A stretch of DNA of 64,000 nucleotides from contig CANQWS010000011.1 in the NCBI GenBank assembly GCA_947627615.1, positions 16,518 through 80,517 on the forward strand, given 5' to 3'. Of this stretch, positions 1-8,790 are shown piece by piece; the stretch's first letter is position 1, and every line of letters starts with the position of its first letter. The translations under genes were made by a program, and so were the position numbers. The notes under the pieces are model-generated. The model was not told the DNA's origin. It was given only the letters and a program-made list of their open reading frames with translations, and ran no database searches. This DNA is from an uncultured Muribaculaceae bacterium (GTDB lineage: Bacteria; Bacteroidota; Bacteroidia; Bacteroidales; Muribaculaceae).

Positions 1-381
1 GATTGGTATTCGTCTCATAGCGATTTTATGACACAACAGACACAAGAAGTTGCGATCTCACAAATAGCTTCTTTGCAAAAGGATGTAGAACGGATTATTT
101 CGGAAAATCACTCTATTTGGAATAGTCTTGGAGAAGTTGAGACAATCCATGTATTTGGATTTTCATTTTCCGACATTGATACACCTTACCTGAGTACAAT
201 CATCAGACACATCAATACGGATAAGGTCAAATGGGAAATCAGTGCTTTCTCAAATCGAGACAGAGAAAAAGCGCAGACATTTATGACTGATGCAGGAATT
301 AAAGAAAATTTGTGGGCACCATTGGTCGCATTATGCGATGTGCAGAAATACAAACAACTATCGTTATTTGATGATTTATAA
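1..381 (+). CDS. AbiH-family protein, C-terminal part (5' end outside window)
   Basis: The reading frame is open from base 1, so this is the last 126 residues of a longer gene. It contains a HVFGFSFSDIDTPYL segment followed by a helix and a WEISAF strand, which resembles the conserved C-terminal part of the AbiH abortive-infection family, where a G-hydrophobic-S-x-x-D-x-P-Y motif is typical. AbiH proteins are phage-defence factors of poorly known mechanism. The gene faces the minus-strand replication genes that follow and ends just before a strong terminator hairpin. Whether it belongs to the same mobile element cannot be seen. The N-terminal two thirds lie outside the window, so the family call rests on the tail only. 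Confidence 0.65.
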   Translation, partial: DWYSSHSDFMTQQTQEVAISQIASLQKDVERIISENHSIWNSLGEVETIHVFGFSFSDIDTPYLSTIIRHINTDKVKWEISAFSNRDREKAQTFMTDAGIKENLWAPLVALCDVQKYKQLSLFDDL

Positions 382-385
382 TACA

Positions 386-425
386 ATTCCCTGTCTTATT
401 TTTTGTTGAAAGTAAGACAGGGAAT
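386..425 (+). terminator. Rho-independent terminator after the AbiH-like gene
   Basis: Perfect 13-bp inverted repeat (386-398 and 413-425, arms ATTCCCTGTCTTA / TAAGACAGGGAAT) five bases after the stop codon, followed by a CTTTG tract. It separates the gene from the convergent primase gene. Confidence 0.8.
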
Positions 426-451
426 CTTTGTATCGGTATTGAGTACAGAAG

Positions 452-1339
452 TCAGGGACAAAAACGCTTGCCACGGAGAAAGTCGTTAAGGTCTTTGTAG
501 CCCTTATAGACTACCGAAGCGTCATGTATTCCGTCACGAGTTTCGTTGAGAGTATCCACAGCTCTGCGCCCGGCATCGTCATTGTCGAGGCAGCAGGTGA
601 CAGTCGGATAAGGCGCGAGCCATTTCATCGCCTTGCGGAGGTTGGAAACAGAGTTAAGCACCACGAAATCCATCGTCTCGGCAAACGGCGTGAAATCAGA
701 CCGGCGGCATAGCGTCATATAGGACAGGAAATCCATGAATCCCTCAAAGACGGTACACAGGTCATTGTGGCTGCCCATCTGTATGAGCGACACATCCTTT
801 TGCCCAACCGTTCCCTTGAAGAACGGATTCCTCACCTCATAGCCGCCCTGGACATTCCCGAAACCGATGCCGTAGTAATGGCGGCTCCCGAGCGAGAAGT
901 GTATCTCCCGGCAGAACTCCGTCGCAACGGTACGGTCTACGCCCCTGGAATCGAGGTATGCCAGCAGTTTCTCATTGGAAAGCTGTCTAACGGCCACATT
1001 ATGGAATGTACCGGCACGTTCACCTTGTAGCTCGGACGGCAAGCGTTCCCTGATGACAAGCTCCGCCGTGGTGTAGTTCTGGATATGCCTGATTACTTCC
1101 ATGATGTCGCTGGTGTTGTACATCATCTTGCCGAGGTCGATAATGTCACCGCTCTCCATCGTGGCAAGGTCGTACCAGCGGTTTTTCTTACGGCTGACCT
1201 TGAACGACGGATGCCTGTCCTCCCGGTATGGAGCATGGTAAAGCGCATAGGTCTGGTAATTGCGCACCGGACGGAAGCCTATCCTTTCAAGAAAACCGAT
1301 AATGTCGATTCGCTTGATTTCCCCGAAATTCACTGCCAT
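452..1339 (-). CDS. Toprim-domain primase of a mobilizable element
   Basis: A 295-residue protein with the layout of small mobile-element primases. The N-terminal part (about residues 20-70, counted from the TTG at 1345) aligns by eye with a CHC2-type zinc module (APYREDRHPSFKV ... WYDLATMESGDIIDL), but the usual zinc-binding Cys residues are absent. A toprim fold follows, with the acidic residue in FEGFMDFLSY (near 201) and the DNDDAG motif (254-259). It probably primes DNA synthesis of the element. The ATG at 1339 is preferred over an in-frame TTG at 1345; the upstream ATPase stop lies 2 bp away. It is the last gene of a four-gene minus-strand operon starting at 3248. Confidence 0.75.
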   Translation of the reverse strand: MAVNFGEIKRIDIIGFLERIGFRPVRNYQTYALYHAPYREDRHPSFKVSRKKNRWYDLATMESGDIIDLGKMMYNTSDIMEVIRHIQNYTTAELVIRERLPSELQGERAGTFHNVAVRQLSNEKLLAYLDSRGVDRTVATEFCREIHFSLGSRHYYGIGFGNVQGGYEVRNPFFKGTVGQKDVSLIQMGSHNDLCTVFEGFMDFLSYMTLCRRSDFTPFAETMDFVVLNSVSNLRKAMKWLAPYPTVTCCLDNDDAGRRAVDTLNETRDGIHDASVVYKGYKDLNDFLRGKRFCP

Positions 1340-1341
1340 GT

Positions 1342-2445
1342 TCAATTTTTCAAATCCGTTAGTTTATCTCCGTCATACCTGTATTCCCTGCCGTCCTTGA
1401 CAACGATGCCCTTTGCCATGAGATGCTTGAGCCACATCACGAACGAGGTGCGCCCGCGCTTGTAGCCGGTCTCCGCATACTGTTCACGCAGTCTGGCGAC
1501 AAGCGTGTTGTAGCCCTTGACAGTTCCGCCGGCAAACACTTTGTCAAGAATCTCCTTGTGCTGCGGCACGGTGATATTCTCGAATGTCACCCGTTCCTCC
1601 TCATCGCTGCTGAAACCGGGAATATCCTCCGGCACACCGTCCTCGTTGATGCGGAAGGCAAAGTTCGAGAACTCCTTTTCCCTGGTAATCATCGGACGGA
1701 CTTCGCTCACATCAGGATTTATCTCGCTTTTGATGATTTTCATCACGGTCTCCGCCTTGTTGTTCAGTTCTGTACCGATGTGGCCTCTCGTATTGTCATC
1801 GCTCTTGTTAAGGTGCAGGACAGTATGGATGTGGATATTGTACATGTTGGTCCACCGCATGAGGTCGTTGATTATCTCAACGGACTCTCCGGGAGAGTTG
1901 ATGTCATTGATAAGGTCGCGGATGCCGTCGATAACAACAAAACCAATCTTATCATCAACTTCCAGAGCGGAGTCTATGATGTTGCGGCGTTGCTGTGGCG
2001 TGAACTCCCTGAGCATAAGGAAATCCAATGACGACACCTCACAGTCGGAGGGCAGTCCGGACATTTTGAGTATGCGGTGAAGCACCTTGAAGCAATGCAC
2101 GCGACTTTGCTCTGTATCTATATACAGCACCTTTGTCTTGCCTTCTGGCAGTTTGGCACGATAATGCAGCACTTCTTTCCCTGAAATCAATGCAGCGACT
2201 ATCGCACTCACATTGAATGTCTTTCTTGATTTCGGCTTGCCTACGGACGCACTGAAATTACCCACTGTAGCCACCGTGATCTCATCGACCGTCAGTATCT
2301 CCGGAGGAAAGACATAACGGTCTGTGGCACGGATGCGGACGTATTCAAGGAATTTCTTGAACTTATCCCGGTTGGCTTTTTCCTGTGGTGTCAGCTCCTG
2401 CTTTGCCGGAAATATCCTGTCGAATGGTATTTCTTCTATCTTCAT
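1342..2445 (-). CDS. RepA-like AAA ATPase / helicase of a mobile element
   Basis: A 367-residue RecA-fold ATPase. A P-loop-like segment GKPKSRKT lies at residues 69-76 and a Walker B strand FVVIDG near 169-174, with YIDTEQS (108-114) between them as in RepA/KaiC-like replicative helicases. Such ATPases accompany toprim primases in Bacteroides mobilizable transposons (established for that class), so a role in element replication is inferred. The start overlaps the preceding HTH gene by 4 bp and the stop abuts the primase, indicating translational coupling. The C-terminal about 80 residues may form a winged helix. Confidence 0.75.
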   Translation of the reverse strand: MKIEEIPFDRIFPAKQELTPQEKANRDKFKKFLEYVRIRATDRYVFPPEILTVDEITVATVGNFSASVGKPKSRKTFNVSAIVAALISGKEVLHYRAKLPEGKTKVLYIDTEQSRVHCFKVLHRILKMSGLPSDCEVSSLDFLMLREFTPQQRRNIIDSALEVDDKIGFVVIDGIRDLINDINSPGESVEIINDLMRWTNMYNIHIHTVLHLNKSDDNTRGHIGTELNNKAETVMKIIKSEINPDVSEVRPMITREKEFSNFAFRINEDGVPEDIPGFSSDEEERVTFENITVPQHKEILDKVFAGGTVKGYNTLVARLREQYAETGYKRGRTSFVMWLKHLMAKGIVVKDGREYRYDGDKLTDLKN

Positions 2446-2900
2446 TTCCCGGTTCCTTTCTTGGCTTTGCGGTTCCCTTTGGATAAATCCGCCATGGTTT
2501 CGGCTGCCGCCCTGCGGTTCATCTCATGTTTGGAGTAGATGACATTGCGGCGAAGCACGTCATCGAGTTCCTTACGCTCGATATAGATGAACTTGCCACG
2601 GGGCTTGAAATGGGTTATCTCCCTGTTGGAAGTCATAAGATATATCTGACTTTTTGATACCCCGATATATTCCGCCGCTTCTTCAACGGTAAGCATCTCA
2701 CGGCACATGAAGAGCTTTGACTCAAGTTCCTTGAAATGCTCGAATATTTCACCGAGGTCGCCATAACGCTCCATGAACGCGCAGATGGACTCGATACGCT
2801 GTACCGCCTCGTCAACAGTGCTTTCTCCCATTTTGGAGAGCAGATGGCTTACGTTTTCCACCCGTTGGAGGGTGGCTATAAATTCTGATGTCATAACCAT
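2442..2900 (-). CDS. Excisionase-type helix-turn-helix protein (152 aa)
   Basis: An HTH of the excisionase / MerR-like type occupies residues 69-115 (MLTVEEAAEYIGVSKSQIY, then a basic wing ending in IERKELDDVL). A helical N-terminal extension of about 65 residues may mediate oligomerisation. Proteins of this type act as recombination directionality factors or repressors in Bacteroides conjugative and mobilizable elements; which role applies cannot be told. It overlaps the ATPase gene by 4 bp and follows another HTH gene by 9 bp, so the four genes form one transcription unit. Confidence 0.7.
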   Translation of the reverse strand: MVMTSEFIATLQRVENVSHLLSKMGESTVDEAVQRIESICAFMERYGDLGEIFEHFKELESKLFMCREMLTVEEAAEYIGVSKSQIYLMTSNREITHFKPRGKFIYIERKELDDVLRRNVIYSKHEMNRRAAAETMADLSKGNRKAKKGTGK

Positions 2901-2909
2901 TTCCTCCCT

Positions 2910-3248
2910 TTAATAATAGCACTCATGTTGTGGTTCTGTCTCATTGATGAGGGCTGTTTCAGTCTCGATGTCCATGCGGGACTTCACCCATCTGTCAAGA
3001 TCTTCCTTATTGAAGAAAATGCGTCCGTTGGTCGGACGGCTGTGAGGGATGTCATATTTGCGCACCAGTTTGTACAGGTGGCTCGGGGTGATGCCAAGAT
3101 ACAAGGCTGCATCCTCTACCGTAAACGTACCCTTCAGATGGAAAAGCATCCCTATGAGCTGGTCAACACGCGACAACAATTTGTCGAGTTTGACGGAACA
3201 CCGTTCTCCCCATTGGGAGTCAGTGACAGTTTGCTGTTGTTCATTCAT
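2910..3248 (-). CDS. Excisionase-type helix-turn-helix protein (112 aa)
   Basis: A small DNA-binding protein with an HTH at residues 42-90 (FTVEDAALYLGITPSHLYKL, then GRIFFNKEDLDRWV). The domain matches the excisionase/HTH_17 layout and resembles the HTH of the next gene, so the two are probably paralogous. It is the first gene of the HTH-HTH-ATPase-primase operon. It likely controls excision or the expression of the replication genes; the exact role is inference. The 160 bp upstream contain only a partial promoter match. Confidence 0.7.
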   Translation of the reverse strand: MNEQQQTVTDSQWGERCSVKLDKLLSRVDQLIGMLFHLKGTFTVEDAALYLGITPSHLYKLVRKYDIPHSRPTNGRIFFNKEDLDRWVKSRMDIETETALINETEPQHECYY

Positions 3249-3409
3249 TGTTTCTTTGCTTTTTTGATTCTACATTCAGAGCCGTCGCCCCACGTGTTGA
3301 AAGCTTTCGACTGCAAAGGAACAATACAAACGGGTATTGAAAGCAATATTTTGAATGACACTTGCAAAGTCTCACTCAAAATATCACTATCACTTAAAGA
3401 TTTGACCGT

Positions 3410-4138
3410 TTATTGGACATATTTCTCACGGATATGCTTCATAAGGATGTCTATGTCATCCTTATGGGTGAATATGCCGTTACTCCTTGCACGGCTTAGT
3501 GCGGAAGAGTAATTTGAACGTGACTGGGGCTTGTTCTTTCCTTGCAGCAGAATGGAACCGCTACGTCCGAGGACTGTCTGCCAACGGTGGTTAATCAGGT
3601 TCATGGCACTGAGACAGTCGAAGAAATAGGAAATGCACATGAGATTTCCCGCAACCAACGGCATGTCCAGCGTACCGCTCATAAGGTCGTTCATCTCCTG
3701 CACCGAGACTTTCTTCTGGAAGAAACCGGCACCATTGGCACAGTCGGCAAGCAATGGCATATCTTCGGCTCTGATTACACAGGACAGCTTCAGTTCCGGC
3801 ACTTGTCCGATATATGTCGTTTTGAATGTCACATGATCGGGATTTTCGTCATCACGACTTTCGGTATAAACAAGGACTATCATCTTATCTATGTCCGAGG
3901 CATCCAAGAAAGGTTCGGAAAAGAACCGTTTTACAAGATCAGACCTTTCCTGCAAGAGGATGCCGATGGCTCCCATTGCCTTGCGGTGAATGTTGTTGCC
4001 GGCCGCATCCTTTTCATCGGTGTAATGATGACCGTCGAGGAACTGCATTGCGAACACCCTCGGTGTCATTACACCTGTGACCACATAGTTCTGATACTCC
4101 CTGTGCGCTTCCAGCAACAGTTGGCGCAGGTAGTCCAA
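3410..4138 (-). CDS. Hypothetical protein of the mobile element
   Basis: I do not recognise a family. The 242 codons are clearly protein-like, with mixed alpha/beta character, no signal peptide and no membrane segment. The C-terminal third is basic and rich in Ser/Asn/Arg (QSRSNYSSALSRARSNG). The first codon here is TTG and the frame stays open upstream, so the true start is uncertain; the first in-frame ATG is at 4069. It lies between the replication operon and the resistance cargo on the same strand and may be an accessory gene of the element. Confidence 0.5.
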   Translation of the reverse strand: MDYLRQLLLEAHREYQNYVVTGVMTPRVFAMQFLDGHHYTDEKDAAGNNIHRKAMGAIGILLQERSDLVKRFFSEPFLDASDIDKMIVLVYTESRDDENPDHVTFKTTYIGQVPELKLSCVIRAEDMPLLADCANGAGFFQKKVSVQEMNDLMSGTLDMPLVAGNLMCISYFFDCLSAMNLINHRWQTVLGRSGSILLQGKNKPQSRSNYSSALSRARSNGIFTHKDDIDILMKHIREKYVQ

Positions 4139-4248
4139 TCCTGCATTACGATTAACGGACTGCCGGGAAAACTCTTTTCCTGTAAAAAAAAATAAAGAGC
4201 TTCCGGATGAGTGTATTTACTTCCATACTTAGGATGCTTTACTGATAG

Positions 4249-4292
4249 AACGGCGCGACTGTTTCCCGGTAAAAGGGAACAATCACGCCGTT
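4249..4292 (-). terminator. Hairpin after the acetyltransferase gene
   Basis: Long imperfect inverted repeat with arms AACGGCG (4249-4255) and CGCCGTT (4286-4292) plus an inner TGTTTCCC / GGGAACA stem. It lies 10 bp beyond the stop codon. No U-tract follows on the minus strand, so termination activity is uncertain. Confidence 0.45.
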
Positions 4293-4302
4293 TCCATTCT
4301 GT

Positions 4303-4920
4303 TTATAATTGATTCCAGTTGCCATCCATAATGTATGGTAACTTGTTCTTGATTTCTTCCACAGACCAATCCCACCATTTCAAAGCCTGCATCCGCTTTA
4401 TTATTTCAGGACTGAACCGCTTTCGTATCTCCTTGGCCGGAACACCACCCACAATAGTATAGGGCGGCACGTCTTTCGTCACAACCGCTCTTGTGCCAAT
4501 TATAGCTCCGTCACCGATATGGACACCAGCCATAATTACGGCTTCATAGCCTATCCACACGTCATTGCCAATCACGATGTCGCCTTTGTTGTCCCAAGCG
4601 GAGGCCACATCCGCCTTGTTCAATTCCCAGTCTTCATAGAACAGCGGGAATGTATAAGTGGACAACGATTTCAGTCTATGATTGGCACAGTTGAACAGGA
4701 ACTTTGCTCCACACGCAATAGAGCAAAACTTGCCTATTATCAGCCGTTCATGGTTAATGGGGTAATGATACAACACGTTGTTATGCTCAAACAGGCGAGG
4801 ATCTGATACAAAATCATTGTATATGGTGTAGTCGCCGACCTCAATGGACGGATCGTTGATTACGGCATTGAGATAGACGGTTTGATTGTCGCCGGTACGG
4901 GGATATATCTTAGTCATCAT
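4303..4920 (-). CDS. Vat/CatB-type xenobiotic O-acetyltransferase
   Basis: A 205-residue left-handed beta-helix acetyltransferase with hexapeptide repeats (for example [24 protein letters not shown], residues 115-138). The N-terminal region has the family pattern YHYP ... [13 protein letters not shown] ... NCANHR; the His near residue 81 corresponds to the catalytic His of streptogramin A and chloramphenicol xenobiotic acetyltransferases. The family transfers acetyl from acetyl-CoA to a hydroxyl of the drug. The start overlaps the MATE transporter stop by 4 bp, so exporter and modifying enzyme are co-translated, consistent with a resistance cassette. The actual substrate is unknown and a sugar or other acceptor cannot be excluded. 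Confidence 0.8.
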   Translation of the reverse strand: MMTKIYPRTGDNQTVYLNAVINDPSIEVGDYTIYNDFVSDPRLFEHNNVLYHYPINHERLIIGKFCSIACGAKFLFNCANHRLKSLSTYTFPLFYEDWELNKADVASAWDNKGDIVIGNDVWIGYEAVIMAGVHIGDGAIIGTRAVVTKDVPPYTIVGGVPAKEIRKRFSPEIIKRMQALKWWDWSVEEIKNKLPYIMDGNWNQL

Positions 4921-6221
4921 AAGTTCGTATTTTTAGTTCTGTCGTTCTTTAGATAAAAGATGGACTGAATGCCGAGCAATGTCACAAACAGGTATTCCAT
5001 CAGCCAATAAGTTGCCAGCGTTACATTGCAACGGCTTAATCCCCATAACCCCAACAGATAAACAATAATAGTGCTCACATGAAAGACAAACACCGCCCGT
5101 GTCGCCCCGGTTCCTACCACTGCGTTCAGATAGACATAGCTGGGCAGTGCAAGGAAATAGTCGAACAGCATGACGGCAAACGGCAGGCATGCGGCCTGCA
5201 CTATGTCAGGGCTATCCGTATAGGCTCCAATGGCAAACCTGTGGAAAAGCAATGCGAGTATAATGAGGGGAATACCTATTGCATATCCCAGACGGGTGAT
5301 TCTGCGGCAAAGAGGAAAAACGGCATCCCTTTCACCAGCTCCAATCAAATTGCTCACCAAAGAGCCGGTAACTGCCGATAAAGCATTGACAATAACTGCA
5401 AATAGGGTGGAAACACTCCTTACAATATTGGAAACGGCCAATTCTGTCTCACCAAGACGCTCGATAGCCAGAAAGAAAACAAACCAGGCGGCCACACTTG
5501 TAAAGAACTGCAACATGCTCCATATCGAAACAGAAAATACCTCTTTCAGTATCTTTACATCAATACGCCAGTACAAGCCATACGCCTTTTTGTCAATATG
5601 CCGATACATATATACGGACAATATAGCCAGTGAACACAATTCTGCAAATGAGGATGCGATGGCAGCTCCGGATATTCCCATGTCAAAGCCGAATATCAGA
5701 ATCCAGTTCGTCGGGATGTTTACCAATACAGCCATGAAGGCTGCCACATTCAACGCTTTTGTCTTTGTGATACCCACCAAGAAGGAACGTAAGGCGAGGA
5801 AGGGGAAAGAGAACAGCAATCCCCACATACGCCAATCCAAATAACGGATAACCGCATGATAGATGTCTTCAGAAATTATCAGGTGCTTCAGCAAAATTGG
5901 AGAAAGAGCCTTGGATACCAGGCAGACGGTCACTGCAAATATCGACAGGAAGAACAGTCCTTGAATGAACGCTTTCCCGGTTTCCTCATACCTCTGTTCT
6001 CCGTTACGACGGCCTATTACCACTTGCAACCCCATACTGAATCCGAGACCAAGCATATAGATCGCCCAAAACCAGATCCCGGCAAGGGCGGATGCGCCAA
6101 GTTCCACATCACCTACATGCCCGAGAAACAGGGCATCGGTAATGTTTATCAGTTGTTCGATAAGGATGCTCATCATTACAGGAAAAGCGATGAGCCAAAT
6201 TTTCTTATATGTATAATTCAT
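4917..6221 (-). CDS. MATE-family multidrug efflux transporter
   Basis: A 434-residue polytopic inner-membrane protein with about 12 predicted membrane helices in two homologous halves. The N-terminus ([19 protein letters not shown], then [20 protein letters not shown]) matches the MATE family, which uses Na+ or H+ gradients to export cationic drugs. It is the first gene of a two-gene operon with the acetyltransferase. The start is preceded by an unusually long untranslated leader (see 6222-6451) that may regulate it. The substrate is not predictable from sequence. Confidence 0.9.
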   Translation of the reverse strand: MNYTYKKIWLIAFPVMMSILIEQLINITDALFLGHVGDVELGASALAGIWFWAIYMLGLGFSMGLQVVIGRRNGEQRYEETGKAFIQGLFFLSIFAVTVCLVSKALSPILLKHLIISEDIYHAVIRYLDWRMWGLLFSFPFLALRSFLVGITKTKALNVAAFMAVLVNIPTNWILIFGFDMGISGAAIASSFAELCSLAILSVYMYRHIDKKAYGLYWRIDVKILKEVFSVSIWSMLQFFTSVAAWFVFFLAIERLGETELAVSNIVRSVSTLFAVIVNALSAVTGSLVSNLIGAGERDAVFPLCRRITRLGYAIGIPLIILALLFHRFAIGAYTDSPDIVQAACLPFAVMLFDYFLALPSYVYLNAVVGTGATRAVFVFHVSTIIVYLLGLWGLSRCNVTLATYWLMEYLFVTLLGIQSIFYLKNDRTKNTNL

Positions 6222-6451
6222 TTGTTCAAATCAATATGACACAATATGCCATGCCGCTTTACGCAGCGCGACAATCCTATAATTATTTGATAAGGGATAA
6301 TGACAAAACAATAATTGACAAGTTTAAGAATATAAACCTGTCTATTGCTGAACAGCAATCAGATGTGCTATTCGTTGAGCGTAGCTATATGCACAACTGC
6401 CATTTCATATTGTTGAACAACTTTTCTTTTTATGTTAGTTCTACAAAGGTA
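6222..6451 (-). promoter_or_regulatory. Long 5' leader with promoter -7 box upstream of the MATE gene
   Basis: On the minus strand a TACCTTTG box (6444-6451) fits the Bacteroidetes -7 consensus TAnnTTTG. The roughly 215-base leader contains a seven-codon frame (MKWQLCI then stop) near the 5' end and two short hairpins (TTGCTGTTCAGCAA; GCGCTGCGTAAAGCGGC). This resembles leader-peptide attenuation known for some Bacteroides resistance genes, but that role here is inference. Between 6452 and 6557 I see nothing else. Confidence 0.4.
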
Positions 6452-6557
6452 GCCCTTTTCCCTTAGAATCCATCCTAAGACTGCCTACACCTTATGTTTT
6501 ACGCATATTATTTAATTATATTTTACACATTTTAATCAAAACACCAATCTATGAGGC

Positions 6558-7037
6558 TTAATTTCCTATTTTGCGAAACACGGCCAAAGTCCTTCCATCA
6601 CCATTTTTAAGGAACAGGGAACCTGAAGTCGCTGTGTACTTTTTTATTTCCGACAAGATGATTTTCATCTCAATCTCTATGGTCATATCGTCACATGCCA
6701 TTTCCGTCCATGCCATATTTTGGAATGACAAAAGAGAATCATCAACAGCAAAGTCCCCTGAAATGGAATTACAATCCGTCTTGCAGGAGAATGTGCCGGT
6801 ATCAAGAAATCGGAGCTGGCAACTTTTGTCACTTTTTACTTTAGCCAAAAACATGGATGAATATTCAACCGGATTATATTTTTCAAGCTGCCAACATCCA
6901 TAGATGCCGCCAGAGGCAATCTGTGGCAAACCAGACTCCATGCTACTGCCATCGCTAACTTTCGCGGTCTGCTGTCCACATGATACGATGAGCAGTGTCA
7001 ATACCAGCATCATGAATAAACCCTTGCTTTTCTTCAT
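6558..7037 (-). CDS. META-domain lipoprotein
   Basis: A 159-residue precursor with a lipoprotein signal peptide (LLIVSC, acylated Cys near 20). The mature part has the META/HslJ pattern: a WQLEKYNP strand, FLDTGTFSCKTDCNSISGDF resembling the family G-x-C-N-x-x-x-G-x-Y signature, then MAWTEMACDD and a C-terminal FLKNGDGRTLAVFRK strand. HslJ-like proteins are small envelope proteins linked to stress or drug tolerance, of unknown mechanism. It follows the DUF3795 gene by 2 bp and is probably co-transcribed with the AraC-type regulator upstream. Confidence 0.75.
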   Translation of the reverse strand: MKKSKGLFMMLVLTLLIVSCGQQTAKVSDGSSMESGLPQIASGGIYGCWQLEKYNPVEYSSMFLAKVKSDKSCQLRFLDTGTFSCKTDCNSISGDFAVDDSLLSFQNMAWTEMACDDMTIEIEMKIILSEIKKYTATSGSLFLKNGDGRTLAVFRKIGN

Positions 7038-7039
7038 GC

Positions 7040-7384
7040 TTATTTCTTTTTGATGGTTTGACTTTTGCGCATGGACATCTCATCGGCAAAAGCCTGTTCT
7101 CCATGTTCTTTGATATAACGGATGCAGGCGGGTCTATCTGACTTAAACAGAAAGGCGAAAACCTTTGCTATCCAATTTGAAAACACTTTGCACTCTTGAA
7201 CATTACGGGAGCACTCGGCACAGGTGCTGAACTTGTTTGCCGTACAGCACGAACGGATTTTGCACCAGCCAGCTTTGTCGTTTTGTTTACATCCTGGGCA
7301 TTTTCCGTTTAAGAACTTGCGGCAAGCCCCGCAGTACAGACCGCAAGCAGCGATATGGCGAGTATCTGTTGTCACATTTTTCAT
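7040..7384 (-). CDS. DUF3795-type cysteine-rich protein
   Basis: A 114-residue protein rich in Cys: ACGLYCGACRKFLNGKCPGC near the N-terminus, then CKIRSCC and CAECS-VQEC. The A-C-G-L-x-C-x-x-C start is characteristic of DUF3795, presumed metal- or Fe-S-binding proteins of unknown function. No signal peptide, so probably cytoplasmic. It sits 9 bp after the AraC-type regulator and 2 bp before the META lipoprotein gene, in one operon. Confidence 0.75.
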   Translation of the reverse strand: MKNVTTDTRHIAACGLYCGACRKFLNGKCPGCKQNDKAGWCKIRSCCTANKFSTCAECSRNVQECKVFSNWIAKVFAFLFKSDRPACIRYIKEHGEQAFADEMSMRKSQTIKKK

Positions 7385-7393
7385 AAGTCTAAT

Positions 7394-8320
7394 TTATATA
7401 TTACATTTTGATATTACAGGAACACATATATCCACTGTCAGCTTCTTATCCGGATGTTCTTCGGGATTATTCATATAAATCTCAAAGGCCAGCCCGCAAC
7501 ACTTACTGCCGTATTCATCTATCAAGTGGAACATACATTCCCATGCGTGATGAATCTCATCCCATGTGATTTCAAACCTCCCCACGGCATATTGCCCGGC
7601 AGGAATGGTGTATGAACTTATTTCTCCGTTGGTCTTCATAGGCCCCTTGACTACCAGACAAGCATCTGAAATGAGCTTTCCTTCTTCTGTCACACTCGGA
7701 TTGTTATGATAGATGGATATTAAACGGGGATTGTGCATCGTGACCAATCCCTTGGAGTATGCCCAACGCATCAGCTTTTCAAATGCCTGTTGCATATTTG
7801 AATATGCACCATAATGGCGGCAATACACCACATGGATAGCATCTAAACGCTTGATCTCGAAACTGCAGTTCATATTTATATCTCCTATCTTGAATGTTTT
7901 TTGTGTGCAAAAATAGTGGGAATAGGAACGGCTTTGTGGATTCATTATGCGCTCCAATGTACGTTTCTTGCTATTCTCTTGTAGCCACTTGCACCTGTAG
8001 GCCTCTGCGGTCATGCCAAAATGCTTCTTGAAATTACGACAGAAAACATTGACGGAGTTAAAGCCACATTCAAAAGCAATGTTCATGATAGGCTTTTCCA
8101 CGTCGTTCCGCAGCTGTATCGTCGCAAGTTCCAAACGCCGGCGCATGACATATTTAGCCAACGATTCGCCCATTGCAGCCGTAAATATACGGTGAAAATG
8201 GTACGTTGACAGATAGGTCTTCTGCGCCAATAATTTTATATCAAGGTCTTCGTTTATATGGGCATTGATATAATCAAGGACCATATTCACTTGCTTTGTA
8301 TATTTGGCATAATCACTCAT
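7394..8320 (-). CDS. AraC-family regulator with GyrI-like effector domain
   Basis: A 308-residue Rob/SoxS-type regulator. An AraC double HTH spans residues 8-110 (AQKTYLSTYHFHRIFTAAMG and FECGFNSVNVFCRNFKKHFG). A linker containing KKRTLERIMNPQ follows, and a GyrI-like effector-binding domain covers about 150-305. Regulators of this architecture sense small hydrophobic or cationic compounds and activate efflux or detoxification genes. It heads the regulator-DUF3795-META operon and lies near the MATE/Vat operon, which it might control. That regulatory link is inference. Confidence 0.85.
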   Translation of the reverse strand: MSDYAKYTKQVNMVLDYINAHINEDLDIKLLAQKTYLSTYHFHRIFTAAMGESLAKYVMRRRLELATIQLRNDVEKPIMNIAFECGFNSVNVFCRNFKKHFGMTAEAYRCKWLQENSKKRTLERIMNPQSRSYSHYFCTQKTFKIGDINMNCSFEIKRLDAIHVVYCRHYGAYSNMQQAFEKLMRWAYSKGLVTMHNPRLISIYHNNPSVTEEGKLISDACLVVKGPMKTNGEISSYTIPAGQYAVGRFEITWDEIHHAWECMFHLIDEYGSKCCGLAFEIYMNNPEEHPDKKLTVDICVPVISKCNI

Positions 8321-8406
8321 TGCGTATCGTCATTTACCACAATGGGAATAGATGTCCGCGCTCATTTCCGAAACAGAGATATTCCCAAAGTGTTGTCGTT
8401 ATTATC

Positions 8407-8688
8407 TCATGGACATTTTCTCCAGCGTTTGAGGGTTGGATAAAACTGTCGAAGCCAATCCTTCATTTCCTCCACGGTCAAGTTTGTCCCAGACCACTCG
8501 TTTATCTCATCAGTGAACTGTGCACTGTGCTCGACCATCTGCTCCATAGTCATCTCTTGCGTGAACTTGCCATCTTTGTAGCAATCAAGGCAGTAATCCT
8601 CATTGGGACTACCGTCAGCGTTCGTTCCTTTGTACTCGCCAGTCTGTGGCATTGGCATCCCACAGCTTTGACAAAATTTCTGTTCCAT
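8407..8688 (-). CDS. Zinc-ribbon protein (probable 3' relic of an AraC-type gene)
   Basis: A 93-residue protein starting KFCQSCGMPMPQ with a second CLDC pair 23 residues later, the pattern of the putative zinc-ribbon domain found alone or fused behind AraC/GyrI regulators. The C-terminal half is helical and acidic. Upstream (8705-8790) a degenerate stretch on the same strand encodes residues like the linker of the AraC regulator at 7394-8320, so this gene may be the surviving end of a second regulator. It has its own ATG and may still be expressed. Function unknown. Confidence 0.7.
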   Translation of the reverse strand: MEQKFCQSCGMPMPQTGEYKGTNADGSPNEDYCLDCYKDGKFTQEMTMEQMVEHSAQFTDEINEWSGTNLTVEEMKDWLRQFYPTLKRWRKCP

Positions 8689-8704
8689 ATCCTATATTAT
8701 TTCT

Positions 8705-8790
8705 GTTAAATGATTTAGCCGGCAAAATTAGTGAGAATATACTTTTTCCTGTGGACACATATTGTGCTTCAATGTACGTTTCTTGCTATC
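8705..8790 (-). pseudogene. Remnant of an AraC-type regulator linker
   Basis: The minus-strand frame reads SKKRTLKHNMCPQEKVYSH, stop, FC, aligning with SKKRTLERIMNPQSRSYSH-YFC of the intact regulator. The DNA identity includes an exact 20-base match (CAATGTACGTTTCTTGCTAT at 7955-7974 and 8770-8789). The stop codon and lack of an upstream HTH show it is not functional. Confidence 0.65.
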
